Both the position numbers and the translations under genes were made by a program. From assembly GCA_902774035.1 (NCBI GenBank), contig CACYHA010000011.1, positions 33,724-97,723 on the forward strand: DNA of 64,000 bases. Direction: 5' to 3'. The notes below the pieces were generated by a model. It saw only the letters and a program-made list of their open reading frames with translations, made no database searches and was not told the origin of the DNA. This stretch comes from Oscillospiraceae bacterium (lineage in GTDB: Bacteria; Bacillota; Clostridia; Oscillospirales; Acutalibacteraceae). Of the stretch, positions 25,667 through 33,160 are shown in pieces (the first letter of the stretch is position 1; every line of letters starts with the position of its first letter).

Positions 25667-25846
25667 TTAGCTGTCTTTATAGTGGCAGCAGCCGTCATGC
25701 CATGCGCCGCAGCTTTCTTCCGCGCACTCATCATACTGAAACGTGTACTGCTTCACGGTCTTGCCTTTGACCGGCTGCCCGTCTTCCACCGTTGTTTCCC
25801 AGCTTTCAACTTCGGTTTTCGTTTTGCAGGCATACGGACATCGCAT
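25667..25846 (-). CDS. Small Cys-rich phage-type protein
   Basis: 59 residues, ATG at 25846 with AAAGGAG. The product begins MRCPYACKTKTEVE and ends with CAEESCGAWHDGCCHYKDS; eight residues are Cys or His, which points to a zinc-binding knuckle. Short proteins opening with M-(R/K)-C-P-Y are frequent in the structural modules of Firmicute prophages. It lies downstream of the head-protein remnant and shares its strand. Function unknown. Confidence 0.65.
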   Translation of the reverse strand: MRCPYACKTKTEVESWETTVEDGQPVKGKTVKQYTFQYDECAEESCGAWHDGCCHYKDS

Positions 25847-25903
25847 GGCGTGCTCCTTTCAGTGCATAAAAATACCGCCCTTTCGGACGGTTGGTTTTAG
25901 TGT

Positions 25904-26089
25904 TTAATGCAGTTTAAATCTTTTCAATTCTTCAGGCTTTAATTCCTTTAATTCCCTGTTATTTTCTCTTAGATAAGCCAACAAAGCAGATAGATTGTAT
26001 TCACATGGTTTGTTAATTGTTTCCTTGGTTCCAACATAAACGCCGTTAAATCCTTCATAATCTGGATCGGGCAAAATAACGTCTCTCAT
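25904..26089 (-). CDS. Small phage-associated protein, possible immunity partner
   Basis: 61 residues (64 if the first ATG at 26098 is used; the ATG at 26089 has the better distance to GAAAGGAA). The product reads MRDVILPDPDYEG and later LSALLAYLRENNRELKEL. Base composition is far more AT-rich than the flanking genes. It overlaps or abuts the stop of the MuF-GNAT remnant, the place where immunity genes of MuF polymorphic toxins stand. The protein itself is not recognised, so the immunity role is a guess. Confidence 0.55.
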   Translation of the reverse strand: MRDVILPDPDYEGFNGVYVGTKETINKPCEYNLSALLAYLRENNRELKELKPEELKRFKLH

Positions 26090-26094
26090 GACAA

Positions 26095-26840
26095 TCATTT
26101 CCTTTCGAAGGTATAAGTATCTATCATTCTTTGTGCGGCCTTTCCTTCTATCATAAACTGAAATTCATGTGAAACTGGGAAGTGGAATGCACCAAAATCG
26201 GTTACATAATGTTTCAGAAGTTTAGCGTCTGCAGCGTACCCATATACACAGCCGCCGTTCCCATGAAGTAAAGACTCTTCTATCGCAGCAGCAACTAAGT
26301 GTCCACCTACACCTATGTATTTCTGCGTACCACCATTCAAAAATTTATCATTGTGAGGTGCTGCTTTTGCAAAAGCCATATAAGTACCACCTGGTTGATG
26401 CTCGATTGCAATTAAACCTTCCGGTTCTTCACTGCCTTTTAAGAATACGCCTAAAACAGTCTGACTCTTTGGCGTTTCTTTCTGCCAATTAATCAGCCAT
26501 CCGTTCCGTTTGTTGTATTTTGACAGCTCACTTCTTGATATATCTCTGATTTCAGTTGGAAGAATCTCACCTGTTTTTGCGTCTTTCAAGCACGGAACAA
26601 ATTCATCTGCTCGTAAGCTCATTATACCGTTTTCGGTTGATTTGTCAAGGTATGTCTGCTTGAATGTTTCAAATGTCATATCCGCCGGAACATAATCGCC
26701 CTTTCCCGTTTCTGGGTCGCGCATCCACCGTTCGCCGATCCCCTTCATGTCCTCGAAGTACGGCGCGGTGGTGCACCGGCACCAGGGGTGAAACGGCGGC
26801 GCGTTTTCGCCGATTTTGCGGTCTTTTTCAAAAATATCCC
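26095..26840 (-). pseudogene. 5'-truncated phage MuF head protein fused to a GNAT-like domain
   Basis: The frame holds the C-terminal end of a phage minor head protein (Mu gpF family): ENAPPFHPWCRCTT, then FEDMKGIGERWMRDPETGKG. It continues into ~170 residues that resemble a GNAT acetyltransferase: TYMAFAKAAPHND, the acetyl-CoA loop-like YIGVGGHLVAAAIEESLLHG, and a last strand-helix VYGYAADAKLLKHYV. Upstream of ~26840 the homology stops, and the neighbouring gene's promoter and coding sequence occupy that space, so most of the N-terminus is lost. The remnant is clearly AT-rich against its surroundings. In frame, the first ATG is only at MKGIGERW, so a GNAT-domain protein might still be made. 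Confidence 0.7.
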
Positions 26841-26841
26841 C

Positions 26842-26870
26842 TTGTTTTTTTGCTTTGTTTTTGCTATACT
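26842..26870 (+). promoter_or_regulatory. Promoter of the sugar isomerase-like gene
   Basis: -35 TTGTTT (26842-26847), 17-base spacer, -10 TATACT (26865-26870) with extended TGC. It starts where the phage remnant ends. Confidence 0.7.
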
Positions 26871-26900
26871 GAACGCAAAGAAAGGGAAGGGGGCCGCGCC

Positions 26901-27683
26901 ATGCAGTTCGGCATTTCATCCTCGTGCTTTTATCCGCTGGAAACCGAGCGTTCGCTGGCGCTGGTGGGGCAGGCCGGAGCAAAAACGGCGGAGATCTTTT
27001 TCAATTCGCCCTCGGAGCTGACCGGGCCGCTGCTGCGCGAGCTGTGCGCGATCCGCGACGGCTGCGGCATGGAGATCGTCGCGATCCACCCCTTCATGTC
27101 CTTTGCGGAGGATTTTTACCTCTTCAGCGAATACGAGCGCCGCTTCACGGACAGTCTGGAGTTTTACAAGCACTTTTTTGCTGCGGCGCAATCGCTCGGC
27201 GCAAAGTGGTTCGTGCTCCACGGGGCGCGGCACTCGCGCATTGAAAACACGCGCTACGCTGAGCGTCTGTTTCGGCTGAACGAAACGGCGAAGCCCTTCG
27301 GCGTGCAGGTCGCCCATGAGAATGTGGTGCATTACATCGGCGAAACGCCGGATTTCATGGCGTTTTTGCAGTCGCAGCTCGGCGACGATTTCCACATGGT
27401 GCTCGATCTTAAGCAGGCCCGGCGGGCGGGAGCGGATCCCTTTGCGTTTTTGCGGCGCGTGGGCGGCCATGTGGTGCATCTGCACCTGAGCGACGGCGAC
27501 GAGACCCACGACTGCCTGCCGCCGGGCAAGGGGACGTTCGATTTTTCGCGGTTCTTCGGCGAGCTGGAGCGCATCGGCTACGACGGCACCGGGATCGTGG
27601 AGCTTTACCGCCATAATTTTTCCGAGGCGAGGGAGCTGACGGAGAGCGTGAAGTTTTTGGAGTCGGCAGCCGGCAGTCGATAG
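26901..27683 (+). CDS. Sugar phosphate isomerase/epimerase-like TIM-barrel protein
   Basis: 260 residues of the AP-endonuclease-2/xylose-isomerase-like barrel. Metal-ligand positions of the family are visible: IVAIHPF (~57), FVLHGARHSR (~102), VAHENV (~137), MVLDLKQARRAG (~163), VVHLHLSDGD (~191) and GIVELYRHN (~232). Such enzymes epimerise or isomerise keto sugars or inosose. ATG at 26901 after GGGAAGG. Monocistronic between a promoter and the terminator 27731-27780. The last codons (27661-27683) are built of 7-base units such as AGTCGGC, suggesting that a heptamer array reached into the 3' end of the gene. Confidence 0.8.
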   Translation: MQFGISSSCFYPLETERSLALVGQAGAKTAEIFFNSPSELTGPLLRELCAIRDGCGMEIVAIHPFMSFAEDFYLFSEYERRFTDSLEFYKHFFAAAQSLGAKWFVLHGARHSRIENTRYAERLFRLNETAKPFGVQVAHENVVHYIGETPDFMAFLQSQLGDDFHMVLDLKQARRAGADPFAFLRRVGGHVVHLHLSDGDETHDCLPPGKGTFDFSRFFGELERIGYDGTGIVELYRHNFSEARELTESVKFLESAAGSR

Positions 27684-27730
27684 CAATCGGGGCGACCCCT
27701 ACGCGAACCAACCGTGTGAACGGAAAAATC

Positions 27731-27780
27731 AAAGCAACGCCCGCTGTGGATGTGTGATCCATGGCGGGTGTTGCTTTTTT
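27731..27780 (+). terminator. Terminator of the isomerase-like gene
   Basis: 20-bp stem with a few GT pairs (27732-27751 with 27757-27776), 5-base loop, T-run 27775-27780. The stem-loop shares CGCCCGCTGTGGAT with the hairpin at 14260-14292. Confidence 0.85.
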
Positions 27781-27803
27781 CTCATCCACCGCAAGCGGCC
27801 GCT

Positions 27804-27848
27804 CAAAACAACACCCGGCGCAGGTTCACATCCCACGCCGGGTTTTAC
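27804..27848. terminator. Terminator of the leftward SCP2-transketolase operon
   Basis: 8-bp perfect stem ACCCGGCG (27813-27820 with 27836-27843); on the minus strand it is followed by TGTTGTTTTG, on the plus strand by TTTTA. It stands 34 bases behind the last gene of the operon. Confidence 0.7.
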
Positions 27849-27853
27849 TTTAT

Positions 27854-27881
27854 CTAACGTCTAATGTCTAACATCTAACGT
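27854..27881. repeat. Heptanucleotide tandem array, four units
   Basis: CTAACGT, CTAATGT, CTAACAT, CTAACGT in register, ending exactly at the stop codon of the leftward SCP2-like gene. Confidence 0.65.
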
Positions 27882-28685
27882 CTATTTTGCCAGCTCACCG
27901 ATCAGCAGCAGGAAGTTGCCGAGCTGGGCGCCGAATTCCGGACCGCCGTCCATGATCAGCTTGCCGCTCTTGACGGATTCCAGCATGTCGGCCGTGCCGA
28001 GCAGGATGCCCAGAGCGCTGTCGAAGGAATCGAAGCGCAGGGTGAAGAACGGCATGGCGCGTTTGTATTCACCGCGGCCGGCACGGGATTTGCCGGCTTT
28101 GATGCGGATGTAGGCCGCGACCTCGGGGTGGTCGTTCACCGCAAGCGCATAAACGCGGTCGGGAGATTTGCTCGTCCAGTCGTGGATCTCGGGGTGTCCC
28201 ATCTTGTTGAGCTGGCTGATGCCGCTCGTGAGCAGATAGAACATGCACTTGACCATGAGCTGTTTGTCTTCCTCCGCCTCGGGGGCTTCCGTTGCGCCGA
28301 GGACGTTCGCCATCTTGAGCAGCGTCATCACAAAGGCGGCGAGGGTGCCGGCGTGCTTGATGCCGCGGATCTTCGGGATCGCGTCCAGGGTGATGTTGCC
28401 CTTGAAGAAGGCGTTCAGTTTTTCCACGCTCTTGAACTCCAGCTCGATGTGGGGCTCCGGCGTCAGGCAGGGGTTGACGATCCATTCGCCGCTGTTGACG
28501 ATGAAATGCATACCGACCTTGCCCTCGGGCACTTCCGGGTTCAGGCAGCTCACCTGAATGACGGCGTGGGCGTGTGCAAACTTTTTGGAAAGGGAGGGGA
28601 CCTCCGTTGCGAGCACCTTAACAAGAGGAAGCGCGGCGTTTAAGAAAATTTTGTTGGAATATAATTCTTCTTGTGCAATCGCCAT
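27882..28685 (-). CDS. SCP2-like lipid-binding protein
   Basis: 267 residues, cytoplasmic, distantly similar to the product of 31904-32665 at the start of the same operon. Two halves can be seen: ~40-125 with the SCP2/sterol-transfer pattern (GMHFIVNSGEWIV, PHIELEFKSVEKLNAFFKGNITL) and ~170-265 with a second beta-rich half (VYALAVNDHPEVAAYIRIKAGK, FDSFDSALGILLGTADM). The second of these patterns is the D-x(4)-L-G-I-L-L-G segment that closes the hydrophobic pocket in SCP2 domains. Probably carries or presents a lipid substrate for the operon's enzymes; no catalytic residues are seen. ATG at 28685. Confidence 0.7.
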   Translation of the reverse strand: MAIAQEELYSNKIFLNAALPLVKVLATEVPSLSKKFAHAHAVIQVSCLNPEVPEGKVGMHFIVNSGEWIVNPCLTPEPHIELEFKSVEKLNAFFKGNITLDAIPKIRGIKHAGTLAAFVMTLLKMANVLGATEAPEAEEDKQLMVKCMFYLLTSGISQLNKMGHPEIHDWTSKSPDRVYALAVNDHPEVAAYIRIKAGKSRAGRGEYKRAMPFFTLRFDSFDSALGILLGTADMLESVKSGKLIMDGGPEFGAQLGNFLLLIGELAK

Positions 28686-28712
28686 AAGTCGTTTGCTCCT
28701 TTCTTGTCAGGA

Positions 28713-29723
28713 TTAGAACTCGTCGTCCCAGTTGTCGTCTTCTTCAAAGTCCTTGTTCATGACTTCGCGCACGGCGGCGATGATGCCGTTGGCGTCGATG
28801 CCGACTTCGCTCATGATGTCTTCCTGCAGACCGATGGGGGCGAACTTGTCGGGATGGCCGAGCATCTTGAACGCGCAGGCCTTGCCGGAATCCACAACGA
28901 CTTCCGCAACGGCGGAGCCGAGGCCGCCGATGATGCTGTGGTCTTCGACGGTGATGATGCGGCGGGTGTCAAGGACCGCCTTGATGATCGCGTCGCGGTC
29001 GATGGGCTTGATCGTATGCATGTTCAGCACGCGGACCTTCAGGCCGTCGGCGTTCTCCAGGAAGTTCGCGGCCTCTCTGGCCTGGAACACGCAGGAGCCG
29101 CAGGCGATGACGGTGCAGTCGGTGCCCTCGTGGACCTCCACGGCCTTGCCGACCTCGAAGCCGTAATCCTGGGAGGAATACAGCACACGGTCGAAGCCGC
29201 GGTTGATGCGGATGTAGTAGGGACCGAAGTTCTCGTAGGCGGCGTTGACCGCGTTGGCGGTCTCATAGCCGTCGGCGGGAACAATCAGCGTCATGTTCGG
29301 CATTGCACGGACGATCGCAAGATCGACGATCGCGTGGTGGGTGGAGCCGGCCTGGCCGAAGGAGGTACCGGCGTGGGTGGCGATGATCTTGGCGTTGACG
29401 TTCTGATAGCAGATGTCGGTGTGAAGCTGGTCGCACGCACGCATGCTGGTGAACGCCGAGAAGCCGGAAAGGAACGGGGTGATGCCTGCGCGGGCCATAC
29501 CGGCGGCAACGCCGAACATATCCTGCTCCGCGATGCCGACATTGATCACGCGCTCCGGGCAGATCTTGAGCACATCGCCCAGTTTGGTGGATTTTGCAAG
29601 GTCGGCAGTGATGGCAACGACCTTCGGGTCTTTCTGCATGATGTCAGCGAGCGCCTTGCCGTAAATTTCAGCAGTTGCAACTTCGGTCTGATCGATTGCG
29701 TTATATACGAATCCGCCTGCCAT
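28713..29723 (-). CDS. Transketolase, C-terminal subunit
   Basis: 336 residues covering the pyrimidine-binding and C-terminal domains of transketolase. The catalytic Glu stands in VGIAEQDMFGVAAGMA (~77-92), and AFTSMRACDQLHTD, HAGTSFGQAGSTHH and IRINRGFDRV follow as in split transketolases and DXS-like enzymes. Works only with the N-terminal subunit encoded 2 bases upstream. The pair transfers a two-carbon unit between a ketose and an aldehyde; embedded between SCP2 proteins and an aminotransferase it is probably dedicated to the operon's pathway and not to the pentose phosphate cycle (inference). Confidence 0.92.
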   Translation of the reverse strand: MAGGFVYNAIDQTEVATAEIYGKALADIMQKDPKVVAITADLAKSTKLGDVLKICPERVINVGIAEQDMFGVAAGMARAGITPFLSGFSAFTSMRACDQLHTDICYQNVNAKIIATHAGTSFGQAGSTHHAIVDLAIVRAMPNMTLIVPADGYETANAVNAAYENFGPYYIRINRGFDRVLYSSQDYGFEVGKAVEVHEGTDCTVIACGSCVFQAREAANFLENADGLKVRVLNMHTIKPIDRDAIIKAVLDTRRIITVEDHSIIGGLGSAVAEVVVDSGKACAFKMLGHPDKFAPIGLQEDIMSEVGIDANGIIAAVREVMNKDFEEDDNWDDEF

Positions 29724-29725
29724 GA

Positions 29726-30604
29726 TTATTTGCCCTCCTTCTCCGCGCGAGCCACGCGCGCCTTGTAATCTTCTTCCAGTTCTTTGCTGTATTTTGCAAA
29801 GGTGTCGTCGTCAATGGCCATGTAGTGGCAGTGGTAATCACCGGCAATATCCTTGATGCCGGCGCCCTTCTGCGTATCCATGAGGATGCAGGTCGGCGCG
29901 CATTTTTCCTTGGAGCGCTCGATGGCGATGTCGATGGCGTCGCACAGCTCCTTGATGTTGTTGCCGTCCACGCAGATGGTGTTGAAGCCGAAGGCGACCA
30001 TCTTGTCCTTCAGCGGCTCCAGCTTCATCACGTCTTCCGTCGGGCCGTCGATCATGCAGTGGTTGCGGTCGATGAAGACGATGCAGTTGGAAAGCTGATA
30101 GTGGTTGATCGTCATGAAGCCTTCCCAGTTGGAGCCTTCGCCGAGCTCGCCGTCGCCGGTGGCAACGTAGGTCAGGTAATCCTTGCCGAGGATGCGCGCC
30201 GCAAGGGCGGTGCCGGCGGCGATGGAAACGCCGTGGCCGAGGGAGCCGGTGGAAGCGTCCACACCGACGACCTTGTTGGAGTCGAGGTGCATACCCATCT
30301 TGGAACCGGACAGGTTGAAGGTTTTGAGCATTTCCACATCGTTGAAGCCTTTGTCGCAAAGCACGGGAGCGTAAGCGATGGCCGCATGGCCCTTGGAAAG
30401 GATGAAGCGGTCGCGGTCTTCCCATTTCGGGTCGTCCACTTTGATGTTGAGATACTTGTGGTACAGCACGGTCAGCAGGTCGAGCACGCTCAGGCCGCCG
30501 CCGATGTGGCCGCTGCCGGCCCACATGGTGGTCTGCAGCGTGAGCTTGCGCAGGTCATAGGCTTTTTGTTCGAGCGCGAGCCATTCTTGCTTGGAAAGTG
30601 GCAT
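29726..30604 (-). CDS. Transketolase, N-terminal subunit
   Basis: 292 residues forming the thiamine-diphosphate pyrophosphate-binding domain. Visible: GSGHIGGGLSVLDLLTVLY (~30-48), KGHAAIAYAPVL (~70), and the ThDP motif GDGELGEGSNWEGF ending in FIDRN (~147-180). Split transketolases are frequent in Clostridia and Archaea. ATG at 30604 after AAGGAGG. It sits between the aminotransferase gene and the C-terminal subunit gene in one leftward operon read from the promoter at 32735-32763. Confidence 0.93.
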   Translation of the reverse strand: MPLSKQEWLALEQKAYDLRKLTLQTTMWAGSGHIGGGLSVLDLLTVLYHKYLNIKVDDPKWEDRDRFILSKGHAAIAYAPVLCDKGFNDVEMLKTFNLSGSKMGMHLDSNKVVGVDASTGSLGHGVSIAAGTALAARILGKDYLTYVATGDGELGEGSNWEGFMTINHYQLSNCIVFIDRNHCMIDGPTEDVMKLEPLKDKMVAFGFNTICVDGNNIKELCDAIDIAIERSKEKCAPTCILMDTQKGAGIKDIAGDYHCHYMAIDDDTFAKYSKELEEDYKARVARAEKEGK

Positions 30605-30622
30605 AGATAATTCCTCCTTTAA

Positions 30623-31891
30623 TTAGAACAGTTCCGGATGGTTTTTCGCAAGAACCTTGAAGCATTCTTCGCCGACTTCGATGGTGTGCTTGATGTCCTT
30701 GTCGGTGAGGGACGCGTTCATGAAGTGGTTGTGGTGGCTGGCCAGGAAGATGCCGCGTTTGACCATTTCGGCGACCCATTCCTGATGCAGGACCATGCTG
30801 TCGTCGTTGGCGATGCGCAGATAGAACAGGGCAGGCGCACCGGAGACGACGAGGTCGAAGCCGTGCTCGGCGCCCGCTTTGCGCAGGCCTTCGGTCAGCT
30901 TGATGCCGTTTTCGCGGAACATCGTCGGGGTGTCGAGCTTCTTCATCTTCTCGATGCAGGCAATGCAGGCCGCGAACGGAACGGCGGAGAGCCAGTAGGA
31001 GCCGGTGTAGGACAGGGAGCTCATGGCGCTCTTGAGGAATTCCTTGCCGCAGATGGCGGACATGTTGTAGCCGTTGGCGAGCGCCTTGCAGAAGCAGATC
31101 ATATCCGCCTCAAAGCCGAAGAAGTGGTCGGAACCGGCAAGATCCAGACGGAAGCCGGCGCGCACGTCGTCGATGATGAGGATGATCTCGTTCTTGGTGC
31201 AGATCTCGCGCACCTTCGGCCAGAAGCCTTCGTCGGGGAAGGAGTTGTCGTAGAAGTTGCCGTGGTCATAGGGCTGGGCGATCAGCGCGGCGATCTCGTT
31301 TTTGTTTTCCTCAATGGTCTTTTCCAGCGCGGGGATGTCGTTCCAGGGCAGGATGATGTTGTTGCAAACGTCCTCTTCCAGCACGCCGGGATAGTCCTTC
31401 TTCATCTGCCACGGAGAAACGCCGTGATAGTAGCCCTTGAAGAAGATGATCTTTTTGCGGTGGGTGTGGGCACGGGCGGCCATCATGGCGCCCTGGGTGG
31501 CGTCGTTGCCGTTCTTGGCAAAGAAGGCCCAGTCCGCGGTCGCAACGGTATCCACAAGGAGGTCGGCGCAGTCCACCATGATGGAGCCGGGGGTGGTGGT
31601 GCAGTTGGCGAGGTCGATCTGCTTTTTCGCGGCGGCGTCAACGTCGGGGTCGCCGTAGCCGAGCACGTTGGGACCGTAGGCGCACATATAGTCGATATAC
31701 TTGTTGCCGTCCACGTCCCACATATAGGAGCCCTTGGCCTTGGTCAGGAAAAGCGGCCAGTTGGAAACGGGGATGAACTGTCCTTCCGCCGGGCCGAGGT
31801 GGCCGTAGACGCCGGAGGGAATGATCTTCGTTGCTTTGGTAAAGAGTTCTCTGCTCTTTTCATGGTTTTCAATGATGGGAATATTCGCCAT
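30623..31891 (-). CDS. Class III aminotransferase (glutamate-1-semialdehyde aminomutase-like)
   Basis: 422-residue PLP enzyme of fold type I. Signatures: SYMWDVDGNKYIDYMCAYG (~54-72), FAKNGNDATQGAMMAARAHT (~122), the Asp that contacts the PLP nitrogen in IIDDVRAGFRLD (~237), and the PLP Lys in CFCKALANGYNMSA (~262). Closest in style to glutamate-1-semialdehyde aminomutases, but no other tetrapyrrole gene is near, so an aminated sugar or keto-lipid is a more likely product. ATG at 31891 after GGAGG. Co-transcribed with two SCP2-like proteins and the split transketolase. Confidence 0.9.
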   Translation of the reverse strand: MANIPIIENHEKSRELFTKATKIIPSGVYGHLGPAEGQFIPVSNWPLFLTKAKGSYMWDVDGNKYIDYMCAYGPNVLGYGDPDVDAAAKKQIDLANCTTTPGSIMVDCADLLVDTVATADWAFFAKNGNDATQGAMMAARAHTHRKKIIFFKGYYHGVSPWQMKKDYPGVLEEDVCNNIILPWNDIPALEKTIEENKNEIAALIAQPYDHGNFYDNSFPDEGFWPKVREICTKNEIILIIDDVRAGFRLDLAGSDHFFGFEADMICFCKALANGYNMSAICGKEFLKSAMSSLSYTGSYWLSAVPFAACIACIEKMKKLDTPTMFRENGIKLTEGLRKAGAEHGFDLVVSGAPALFYLRIANDDSMVLHQEWVAEMVKRGIFLASHHNHFMNASLTDKDIKHTIEVGEECFKVLAKNHPELF

Positions 31892-31903
31892 GTTAACGCC
31901 TCC

Positions 31904-32665
31904 TTATGCTAAATACAGTGCAACTCTGTCGAGTATTCTGTTCAGGTTGTCGATCATGTTGATCAGGCCGTGCATTTCGATCGTGCCTTCGCCGATGCAG
32001 GCCACGGCGTTCACCTTGCCGTCAAACAGATCGCGGGCAAGCTGGATGGAGCCGAACTGCATCTGGGAGCGGTAGGACGCCGGTTTTTGCTTGATGGTCA
32101 CAAGATGGTGGTCCTTCACGCGGATGGTGGCGGCAACGCTGTCCTTGATGCCCATCTCGATGATGCCGTCGGGAATGTTCGAGGCCGAGAAGGTGCCGAT
32201 GCTGTCGTTGTTGGCGATCTGCGAAATCGCGACGGTGATCAGATAGAACATCAGCTTGGTGCTGATCTCAAAGAAGACGGGATCCTTGAGGTCTTCTTCG
32301 CTCGCGCGCAGATATTTCGTCAGGATGTCGGTCAGCTTCGTGAAGTTCTTGAGCAAAAAGCCGATCTTGTGGAAGCCCTTGACCGGGATCGGCGTCACGG
32401 TGCCGTCGATCAGGCCGTTGAACTTTTCGCACGAAGAGAAGGGCAGCAGCACGGTCGCCTTGGGGTTCGCGCCCTGTTCCATGCGGCAGCGGCCGTCCTT
32501 GAAGGTCAGCGTGGCGTCGGGGCCGCCCTTGACGGCGAAGGCGATGGAAACGGGGCGTTTCACCTGTGCGAGCGCACTCGCCTCGGCGTCCAGCTCACAA
32601 AGGTTTTCCAGTGTGCCGAGAATGCCGTAGAGGTTGATGTACGCTAAGGTTTTTGCATCTGTCAT
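31904..32665 (-). CDS. SCP2-like lipid-binding protein
   Basis: 253 residues, first gene of the leftward operon. Pattern of an SCP2-type domain: RPVSIAFAVKGGPDATLTF (~37-55), PKATVLLPFSSCEKFNGLIDG (~69-89), then a second half with AATIRVKDHHLVTIKQ and FGSIQLARDLFDGKVNAVACIGEG, where the D-G-K-V-x-A-x-x-x-G stretch matches the lipid-pocket end of SCP2 domains. Paralogue of the 27882-28685 product. Probably binds the lipid substrate or carrier of the pathway. ATG at 32665 with AGGAGG upstream. Confidence 0.72.
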   Translation of the reverse strand: MTDAKTLAYINLYGILGTLENLCELDAEASALAQVKRPVSIAFAVKGGPDATLTFKDGRCRMEQGANPKATVLLPFSSCEKFNGLIDGTVTPIPVKGFHKIGFLLKNFTKLTDILTKYLRASEEDLKDPVFFEISTKLMFYLITVAISQIANNDSIGTFSASNIPDGIIEMGIKDSVAATIRVKDHHLVTIKQKPASYRSQMQFGSIQLARDLFDGKVNAVACIGEGTIEMHGLINMIDNLNRILDRVALYLA

Positions 32666-32734
32666 AAAAAATCCTCCTTGTTCCTAAGGGGCGGCGCCGC
32701 CGAAACGGCAGAATCCGCCGATATAGTTGTATTC

Positions 32735-32763
32735 ATTTTATCAAATTGTGAAGAAAGTGTCAA
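32735..32763 (-). promoter_or_regulatory. Promoter of the SCP2-transketolase-aminotransferase operon
   Basis: On the minus strand: consensus -35 TTGACA (32758-32763), 17-base spacer, -10 TAAAAT (32735-32740). The leader behind it contains a GC palindrome (GGCGGCGCCGCC). Confidence 0.8.
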
Positions 32764-32889
32764 TGGTTGTTCACCATTTCTAACAAAAAGTTCAATTTTT
32801 TCCGCTGCGGTTCAGCAGTTTGCACAAAGACGGCTGCGGTTTTGGTGAATGTTGACGGAAGGCAGCCGTTGATTTGTGCGGTGTGTGAC

Positions 32890-32912
32890 GTTTGGCGAGA
32901 AAATTTCTTGCC
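32890..32912. promoter_or_regulatory. 23-bp palindrome between divergent operons, candidate operator
   Basis: TTGGCGAGAAA (32890-32900) and TTTCTTGCCAA (32902-32912) pair at 10 of 11 positions around a central A. It lies in the ~300 bases between the two divergent promoters. A second inverted repeat, 7 bp, spans 32831-32868. No regulator gene is adjacent. Confidence 0.5.
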
Positions 32913-33069
32913 AATTGTAACGGATTTTCCGCAGGGAGCATGTCGGCTTTCAAGAAAATCCCTTCCAAAACGGCGGCAATTCTTCTCACCGAAATTTGCG
33001 TATCTGTGCGAATCATCGGCTGCGAAGCACACCGCGAAAAAGAACAAAGCCACGCCCGGAATTTTGCTC

Positions 33070-33098
33070 TTTACATTATCTTCCTTTCGTGGTATAAT
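33070..33098 (+). promoter_or_regulatory. Promoter of the flavin reductase-sugar transferase-SDR operon
   Basis: -35 TTTACA (33070-33075), 17-base spacer, -10 TATAAT (33093-33098). Confidence 0.8.
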
Positions 33099-33160
33099 AA
33101 AACGTCAAAACATCAGGAACGAAGAAGCAGCGCAGTTTTTTACTACGGAAGGAGATCCCT

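Noticed and set aside
25535-25900. 121-codon plus-strand frame
   Set aside because: It overlaps the phage-type small gene on the minus strand, which has a ribosome site and Cys motifs; the plus frame has neither.
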